Shown: positions 44,898 to 54,800 of the stretch, in pieces | Layout: every line of letters starts with the position of its first letter | Numbering within the stretch: position 1 is the first letter of the stretch | Assembly (NCBI RefSeq): GCF_021730395.1 | Contig: NC_069379.1 | Coordinates: forward strand, 25,952,501-26,016,500 | Reading direction: 5' to 3' | DNA length: 64,000 nucleotides | Origin: Mercenaria mercenaria | Lineage: Eukaryota; Mollusca; Bivalvia; Venerida; Veneridae | Notes under the pieces: model-generated | Databases searched by the model: none | Seen by the model: only the letters and a program-made list of their open reading frames with translations | Told to the model about the DNA's origin: nothing | Made by a program: the position numbers and the translations under genes

Positions 44898-47800
44898 TAC
44901 ATTGTATAGCTTTATCTTTTTCATTTTATAAAACCTGGCAATGAAAGGATTTTGTTTGTTGATGAACAGCTGCTATTGAACAAGACTAGATTTTTTATCT
45001 TTACCTTTTGAACAAAATATAGAAGTTTATTTTATGCTTATTGGTGAAATACTGGAAAATAGCAGTGAGATATAAATCGATATCACTCACAGTGCCGAAC
45101 TTCTTTTTTTTATCCAGATAAATTATCTCCCTTGAAATATATATTCTTTAATTAACTCCCTTCGCTGCCTTTAAAATTACTGGATTATACTAATATTCAA
45201 GCCATACACGAGTCATGAACTGCTAGACAATCCTATATAGAACAGGTTAGCTATATAATTAAATTTGCAAATTTGTTACCTTTGTCAGCTTGGTTGCTAG
45301 GCCTTGCCATAATTTCATGTATGCCTACTTCTTGTCAATTCGACCCTTCCTGTGGTTTTGATCCCTTAGCATTTTCCGAAATAACGCAAGAAACGCATCT
45401 GACATCAGCCAAGTACCGGTTACGTTCGATACGTCGAAGATTCACCTAAGCGTAAAACGCGAAGTTATCACTCAACATGCGCAAAAAGCAGATAAATCAT
45501 CAAACAAATGGTTGCCACAGTATATATTCGACCTTAATTTCATCTAAATTCCCGATTATTTGCCATTAAATCGTTGTAGTTTCCATTTAATTTTCGCTAA
45601 ACTTCCTTCCATGCAACCGGACTCTTGCAGGTGTGTATTGATTTTTCAGCCGGTAGTTGCTTCCCTTTCAAAAACCCCGTATTTTACCGTTAAATTCATT
45701 CTTACTGGTCCGCCATTTTTAATGCAAAATGAGGCGAGAGCCTGACGATTTCGCGGGTTGTTGGGTCATGCAGTTGTCCGCGCACCTGCTATTTTGACTC
45801 TAAATTTCTTGATTTTGCTTTGAATCTTATTTAATAATACATTTTGTTGCATAATGCCAGTATTTTTGATTTTTCAACCAACTAATTGGTGCCTTATAGA
45901 GGGTCAAACGAAATTAGGCTGCAGTGCCTAAAACTAATTTCTTCGTCCAGAAACTAATCATCCAGTTGACATGTGTTTTTAAAAAGTTACACGTTTCAGT
46001 TTGTACATCGTTATTTTACAATTCTACATACAAGTGGCTTCAGGGTGGAATGAACAAAGTGAACTGTGCGGTAAATACTAATTTTTCACATTAAACAAGA
46101 CTTTCTACACAAATGCATTCAGAGGGTGCTAATTAACAAGAAAGCTTTTTAGTGATTCAGACCGATGACATGGTTGGTTTTATGTATGCATAATTTATAT
46201 CTTTTATATTTCTTTGTGTTTTAAGCTATTTATATCTTTGGAGGAATGCCCAAAATATACTTTGACCTAATTTTGACCCTCGCACATGTCTTTGTTAATG
46301 CGCATGCGCCGAATGAAGTGTTAAGGGGATCGAAACTACAGCATAACAGGCTAGCTACAGATATATGTGTGTTTCCTCTACTTTTTTCCATTGGTTCACT
46401 ATCGTGTGGTAGATTTTACTGGCGACAGCACATTTAGTTGGTTGTTGTCTTAGTTAATTATCACAAGACATCAACTCAACCTTACATAATATGCCAGCAT
46501 TTACTTTCCCACTCCAAGCCCAGCCAGTTGTGTTCCAACTTCCATGCATTTTGTTATGCTATGCAGCTCCTAGATCAATATTTCCTAGCTATTTCTATTG
46601 AATCCATGATGCCATTTAATTTTGCAGCTTGATTTTCCATGGACATACGCATATTCCACAGTTGTTTAGATTTTTCGTGTTGTTTTTTTTTTAATCTGAC
46701 CTTCAGCGTGTGTTTTGGTAAACAAAGCTAGCTTCCGGTTATTCAACGAACTTACGGATTGACCCGAAAAGATTTAATTATGCTTCTACTTAACTACCGG
46801 CATTTGTCCATGTCTCTGTTAGCCGCGGACTGTGTATTTTTACACAACATATTTAAATGCAGTTTTTGTTTGTCGCCTTCTGTTTTTAAAAAGAAAATGA
46901 CGTCGTGTTGATTTAATGAACCTAATCACCAATATTCGATATAAATGTGCCTAAGTGTCCATGGTAATTTAGCGGATGTATCATATGTAACACGGTAGCT
47001 TAAATAAATCCGAATTTCGTCATAAAATATTGGATTTATATGAACATTTATGCACGTAATAAACAGAAATTCGTTGATCTTCACAAGCCAGCATGAAATA
47101 ATTAAATAAAATAATAATTCTGATAATTTCACTCAGGCTCCGCCTTCGTGAAAATATTCAATTGTCTCCCTTATCGGTGATGATATATTTCGATATCTCA
47201 CTGCAAACAAACAAATATCCTCTATGTATTGAACACAAAGTTGATAAATTTTATTATTGTGCACACTTAAAGTTGTTACCACTCCATTTCTTGCCATTAC
47301 ATAATGCCTGCATGTACTTCCCTGACATGAATGTGTTACATCAAGTCTTGAAACTGCAAAGCATTGCCCCCATCAGTTCTCCCAGTACTTTGATTATATA
47401 ATGTTTATTGTCAGAAAAATGCACGTAATAAGGGTGCAGACCACATAAAAAATGGTTTTGCAAGGAAAATGAAGTAGTTAACCACTTGTTATTTTTCGCT
47501 AATTTTGCTGCAAAATAGATTTTGGGTCAAATGCTAGTTTTTGCCTAAAATATATGAACCTGTTATCAATATAACAACGATTAAACAATGTAAAAATATC
47601 ACTTATCATATATATCATTCGGAATCTAATGGAACATCTTAGCTGAATTTATTCGAAACATCTTTAAACTTTCACCGAATTCTTCAGATATACAAATGAA
47701 AAGTATTTTAGGCCAAAAACGTCTGCAGCCGCAGATTTGCCGAAAGGTCACTATCCTCTTGGACATATATTAATAAATGGGTAAAACAGCTTTTGCTGAC

Positions 47801-48378
47801 GTCATTTTTGTAAAACTTGGTCTCACAATCCATTGAAACTTGGTTATTTTAGCTCAGAACTAATCCAATGTTTTTTTTTATATTTCAAATAAGCCCTTTC
47901 GGGTCACATTATGATAAGTCTTTGAAGTCGAAGAAAGCATATTTCATCACATTATGAGAAATGAAAACAAGATAACAACAATGTATCATCTTTATTGTTT
48001 TTCTCTTTTATACTTTTACATAAAAAGGATCGAAATTTGTACTCTGTAAAGATTGGGAATACTGTACATATGATAATGAAGAAAACGACAGAATCAAATA
48101 AGAATAATTGCTTAGATTGGATACACTTTAGTTATTTTGTCTGTAAGTAATTTTAAGGTCAATCAGCTATAAAATCTGTTTAAGACCATCATTAATTTTG
48201 TATTTTTATAGCTGTTCACTCAAAAGCGGCGCTTTTTACTTTCAGTATGTTCAACAAATAAAGATGACCGCGACTGGTTGTGTGAGCAGACGTCCTTTCC
48301 CGTTTCATTTTACGATTATCTTGGTAGGATAATCCAGGAATGATCCCGTAAATACTCGGAACGTGTAGGAAACAACTT
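44898..48378. other. intergenic between paralogues 2 and 3, no gene seen
   Basis: AT-rich, with modest GC patches around 45300-45800 and 46720-46830. Open frames such as 45560-45745, 46246-46437 and 47162-47401 show no domain, no paralogue and no splice context. Nothing is called. Confidence 0.5.
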
Positions 48379-48384
48379 TTTATT
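48379..48384 (-). terminator. candidate polyadenylation signal of paralogue 3
   Basis: AATAAA on the minus strand about 260 bp after the paralogue 3 stop codon. Confidence 0.4.
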
Positions 48385-48642
48385 TAGATAATGCGACAAC
48401 ACAACCTTTACTTACTCTGATGTAATTACATCGAAAGCAATATTTCATATTGTGATGCCTTTTAACAAATATGGTAATACCCTTTAGCCAGTGTTTAGAG
48501 AACCCATTTATACTAACATATCTATATTAAGAGCAGGGACAATAAAGTTTAACGATTTTCTAACTTGAAAGTAAAACAGTTGTTACGTCGATCATTTGAA
48601 TAACATACAATTTTTCAGGAATATTTTCATGAAATATTTCCT

Positions 48643-48845
48643 TCATTTTCGAGAACTTGATCCGGACTGCAACGTTAAGGTATCAATCTCTTCGTATTCA
48701 TTTGTGTTTTGTGAAACAGAATATATCGGATGAATATACATGTAACTGTTTGTTCTGACGCCTTCTCGGCTGACTGCACCATGTTCTCTGTTCGTTGGTG
48801 GTCCTTCGTCATCCTGGTCTTCATTTGGCTCTGCATACACATGAC
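48643..48845 (-). CDS. paralogue 3 exon 5: phosphotyrosine-motif tail
   Basis: Acceptor CTCTCTTATCAG, phase 1. 67 residues: GHVYAEPNEDQDDEG at the start, RTNSYMYIHPIYSVS in the middle, NEYEEIDTLTLQSG and SSSRK, then TGA. It is rich in acidic residues around each tyrosine, as Src-family substrates often are. YAEP is a YxxP (Crk/Nck class) site, and YEEI is the optimal Src-family SH2 ligand. Confidence 0.85.
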
Positions 48846-51800
48846 CTGATAAGAGAGTATTTATTTTTTACTGAAGATTACAACCTTTCATACTTAAGTC
48901 AGTATGTTGCTCCTTCTACAAAGACATATCAAATCATATAAGAAACATAAAGTTTGAAAGCTAAACAAGGTTTAGCGCATTGTTTATATACCTAAGGTGC
49001 TATTCCAAAACACGCTATGTAAGCTATGTATGAAAAATAAATGCATTATACGGTACGGTATATTTAATATGCTTAATGAACTTTCTTACAAATGAAAACT
49101 TCTTTTCAACTGTGTAATTTACACTGTATTTAAATAAAAAATGAAATATTCATTCATTAATCATACTCATGAATATGACTACGTATTTCGATGCTACAAA
49201 TTTGATCCTATCAAGATGAGGTATGATTCACAGTAAAAAGATTGACCATGAATAATATAACTAATAATGGGTTTTATCAATTCAGGAAATTTATTTCCAT
49301 TAATATTCAAACAAATGAAAATAACTGCGTTTATCTTAGAAGGATTGCATAATTGAGTCATTTCGCGTTTTCTTAATTTTATTCCAATGCAGAAATAAAC
49401 AAAACAACATAACTCATTAAATGCACTTCATAATTTGAGTTTGAACAATTATAGATAATGAGGAAATTTTATGAACATACCACACCACTATTATAACATG
49501 ATATCAGTCAAATTGCGACACAGTTACTAGCAGTACAGCCGCGCGTACAAATTACAACACAACCATTTAATAAATAGTTCAGAGCTTTCTGCATAAAAAG
49601 ATACACCTTGACCTGCACTACATGTTTGATCTGGTTCGACATTTAAATACTCTAACCCCTGTTATAATGATCCAAAACTCAGTGCAATGGTGAAATAAAA
49701 CATTGTCATTGTAGTATTCAAACAAGAGAAACAATATATCATAAATTTCTTTTTTGAGAGTTAGCTGGGTTACGAAAATACAATGGATTTTAAAGCTCAG
49801 ATAAATGAAGGTACTTTATTTGACACAGTTACCCTTTTCTAGACACTTGATACACCGAAAGAGATAGAATTTCGCAGTTATAATAACTTTAAATTCCTGG
49901 TCAGTTACCATAATGACAAAGTGCCTAGTATACAAAGAGCGTGCATAATTTACCTAAAATAAGGTTCAATGTTGACACGTACCCGGCCTTTATATTGGAA
50001 CTGGTACAACATTTGAACTAAATTATCATGTCCATCGTGAAAGCTTAGTCCTTGTAATTCATTGTTATCATCAAACTCTCTCAAAAAAAGTAAACTAGAT
50101 GTTAGTGTTGAGCATAGTATCATTGTTCAAAATTACAGTTATGATTGTTTCAAATTTTCAACAACAAAATAAAAACATTAATTTTAAACCTGTTCAAATT
50201 CAATTTTCAATTCAAATTTCAAAAACTGTAAAACAGGTCGAATTATGCAAATGAGATAAAGCTGGTAAAAACTTGCATCTGTAAAATGAAAAATAAAACA
50301 GCTGTACGTTACAGCAGATGTTGAAAAAAGGACATTATTTAAGGAACAAAAGCAGAGGTACAAATTGTTTTAGGGAAAAGGTAGCAATTACTACAAAAAA
50401 TAGCAATATAAATAATCTAAAAAGTAAAAAATAAAAATGAAATACGTTTTTAGTATAGCATTTGCATATTTAAAAGTAGAAACAAAGCAGAGACTATGCA
50501 TCAGAACTTATGAAAACTTCTTTGTCATTAAAACATATGGCAATTTAGTTATTTTTTCATTTAAACTTATCAGCTTCAAATGTAGTGTAAATAGTAAATA
50601 CAGGCACTTATACGGGTCCTTTTACAATTATATTACATTATAAAACATTCCAATATACTAGTATGTGAACATCAGTCATATCCCGCCAAATTAAATTAAA
50701 TTAATGATGGTTGGCAGTACTCATGTTTCCCTCCATAAAATTACAGTTGTAAATTGGAGACATAAACATTTTACAGGGTGTTATATAAAATTATATTTTT
50801 AAAGCTGTATTTTTGAGAACTGCATGTTTTACATCTGTAAATTTCAACTGTCATCTGGTCATTTTCCACTCACAGGTCTTTGACAGCATAGAGTTCATTT
50901 ACAGACGTTCTACAGCTGTGAAACAGTTCACATTTTCATACAGGTGGGCTTCAAACATCATTTAAGATTTAGCATCGGTCATACAAGGTAGCCATTCAGC
51001 TGGCTTACAGGAGGTTCGTGGTCCTACTCAGGTACCTTTCCATGTTTGAATCAATCCCTGGAGGAGCTTCCTCGATCTCCAAAAGGTGTGAGTCTTTACA
51101 CTACAAAAACATATCGAATCTTAAAAACGATACAGCTATATTATTTGAGACTCTGTATCGTGCAGACACTAACATTCAGATTGAAAAGACTCAATTATAT
51201 GCATGTAAATTGAAGGAAAAATCTCAATACCTGAGTCTTCCATAATTCTACAAGCTGCTGTTTCATGGTTATATTGAACTGCATCCCTTAAACGCAAAGT
51301 AACATCCTGTCGCTGTTTTCCATTTTGTCTTGAATATTAATTAGATAAGAAAAAATATACTTTTGATTTCGTGATGCATTTATATCAGATTTATTAAATT
51401 GTACACATTAGTCCAGTTAATTAAATCAATAATCAAGGTACTAGTGTTTTAATCAGGATATCTAAGGTTAAAATCCTGGAGGCAAAATAAGTAACACCGA
51501 TACTTATGTAATCACACAGCTTTTTCTGGTATGTAACCAACAGTAAACACTAGAAAATCAGACACAAATGTTAAAGAAACGGTTATTTTAAATTCTTTTT
51601 CCAGAGCAATGATGGCATTATCATTCTTTCCTTGTATGTGCGCCGCCATATATAGGATTATTGTGAAATTATATTTAGCAGGAAATATTACTAGAATTGA
51701 AGAACTGATGATATACACCGGAAAGATAAATGTTCCTTTAATTGAATCTATCATAGTTTTGCCATTATTACCATATTTGATAATATATGTAATTAATATA

Positions 51801-54800
51801 AGTAAATGACGATCAGACCCTCTCAGGACTCGAGAAATGTCTAAATATGACAGAAAAATTCCTTTTATATCTTCTTTCTGGTATATTTGACATAAGCTAC
51901 TTATACAATAAAAAGAACTAAAAAAGAACTCAGATAGAAATTTGTACTTTGTACATATAAGGTTGTCTAAAAAGTTAGAAATTACAGAAAACATGATTTT
52001 CATGTTAATTATAGAATTTATAATAGGTTATAATTATTTGTGTCAAATACGTCTTTGTACTGAGGTGAAAAATTAAGACAATGTAACCAATTTGTAATGA
52101 AATTTATACATAGTTTGCTTCAGTTCTTTGCACCAATTTCAAATTGGTCATGCAATTATTATGTTCATAAGATTACAGCGGGCATGGTAACATTACCCTT
52201 ATGATCACCGAAAAATGATAGAGTACAGCTTGAAGTAAATCTTTTCAAAATCTAAACTAAAATCTGTACAAAGAAGACGTCTATGATTTATCATTAAAAT
52301 ACACTTAATATCAAACAAGAGCACCGCAATGCAGAGCAATATAAACATTAAATGAAGTCATATGACCTTTGACCCCTAAGTGTGACCTTGACCTTCAAGC
52401 GGGGCGTCCAAAACATGCTTTCTGCACGTCGTCTTGATGTTGTGAACATTTGTGCCAAGTTTCTTTGAAATCATTCAAGCAGCTGAATAGTTACAGAGCG
52501 GACACGATACAAAGTAATATGACCCCTAAGTATGACCTTAACCTTGAAGCGAACCATTCAGAACATGCACTCTACACATCGTCTCGATATGGTAAATATT
52601 TGTGTCAAGTTTCTTCGAAATCCTTCAAAAGGTTCAAGAGTTAAGGAGCGGACACGAAATTGCTAACGGACAGACGGACGGACACCGGTGGTATAACACA
52701 ATTCCTCCTTTCGGGCGTATAGAAGTATTTAACTCCATTTATATATCCTGTGGAAAGGTTCAGAGGAAAACTAAACTCTGTTAAACATTGAGATAAATAC
52801 CGTTTCCTGACAAGTAGAATAGTTGTAACAACTGCATAGATGACCAGCACAGCTATACAAAGCGACAGAATCACGGTACCGTCAGATCTGGTGGAGCAAG
52901 AGTTTCTTTTATATTTCCTCTCTGTATTTAGAAATAAAGGAATATCAAAACATAATTGTTCCTGTCTTAAAATGTCATACAAACAATCCAGGTTTCCTTA
53001 ATCATTTTTCTCCTGAGAAAAACAGCATGACGTTGTTTTTTTTCCATCTTCACAGACGGGAATTTCCAATTAAGTTTTATATTTTGAAGACGGAAAAACT
53101 GACTGGTTGAATTTCTAAATATGATTTAATTTCCTTAATTCCTTAGTAGACAGCACAATGATGATAACACGACAGTATGATGATGATAATGCGACAGTGC
53201 GATGGTGATAACGCGACAGTATGATGATGATAATGCGACAGTATGATGATGATAATGCGACAGCACAATGATGATAACGCGACAGTTTGATGTGATAATG
53301 CGACAGTACGATGGTGATAACGCAACAGTATGACGATAATAACACGACAGTATGATGTGATAACGCGACAGTACGATGATGATAACGCGATAGTACGGTG
53401 ATAACGCTACAGTTCGATGATGATAACGGACAGTACAATGATGATAACGCGATAATACGATAGTCAAATTGCAAACTCACGATGCCACGATAAGAAAAAC
53501 ACGATATCATGATATTACGATGGTGAAAACGCGACAGTACGATAGTAAAAACACGATAGTATATCGCATTATCATCATCGCACTATCGTATTATAGCGTT
53601 TTCGTTATCGTAGTATCGCGTTTCCGTTATCGTAGTTCCGTGATTTCATCATCGTACTATCGAGTATTACGTTTCAGATCAACACATTCAAAGATCACGG
53701 CTCAAACCGAATTCTGTAGCATTCAGATATACAAATCGGTAAGAAATCGGAAAATGGCTTACAAAATAAGAATACGCAAGAAATATAAATTTACGTTGTA
53801 GTAAACTTTTTTGTTATTAAACTATTTTTCCCTAAAAAACAAACAGTTTCTTTTGAAATTTTGGTGCACAAAAGCGGCGTCTGGGGTTGTGGAAAATTTA
53901 AGACAATGCAACGAAAACGAAGTCGGAGACCCCCATATTTTTTCGCTCATTTTACAGTAAACTAAATTAATTTGATAATTTTAGTTGTTTTTTTTTAATC
54001 TATGGAAATGTTTTTAATACATTACTTGGTCGTTTCCGCTTGAAAAGAATAATCTAGAAGAAAGATTTTGGCACGATTTTTGCATAAAGTAAGCATTCCT
54101 TCGGCGAACAGGTTTCAACGGGCCTGTTATATTAATGGAAAAATAATTACTTTTTGATTTGAATGGACGCTCCGAAACTAAATTAATCGCCGTAAAAATG
54201 GCAACGTCACAATTATTTAGGGCTAGGCTAAACCGTGATTTTTCGACACCATTTGTGTAAAAAGTTGCATTGGACCTTTTTAATAATTGTTTATCGGACT
54301 TTTACTATTATTTTATTAATAACATGTTATCAAGGATGCAACTTGCTTTTGATAAATTCCCGCTCATTACGCCTTCTTTACCCTAATATAGAATTTGACT
54401 GAATTTGCAACAATGTACATGTATACTAGGAAACTGCATAGTAGTTAGCAGGCAGTGTCGATAAAATATTTTGATATTCGTTTCTGTTCCTTATTTATAA
54501 ATCCATATTATGCGGATAATGGAATAGCATATATTTATTCATACATTAGCACCTTTTTGAAGAAATAAAACATTATTTCTATTGTCTTTCAGTGGCGCCA
54601 TATGTCTTTACGCAATTTACATTTAACAATATGCCTTTCTTAATTGGCCTTTATTCCAAAATGGTATAAACGTATATTGATTTAGATGTAAATGTTTCTC
54701 ACCCGTTGAACACACGGCCCCTTCAAAATCTCCTAGACATCCATGATAACAGGATCCTGTCTCTCTATCGCATGTTCTGTTGCGACAATTATCGCTGCAT

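Noticed and set aside
53115-53510. Overlapping minus-strand frames of HHRTVALSSS type
   Set aside because: Artefacts of the GATGATGATAACGCGACAGT-type minisatellite; open in several frames at once.
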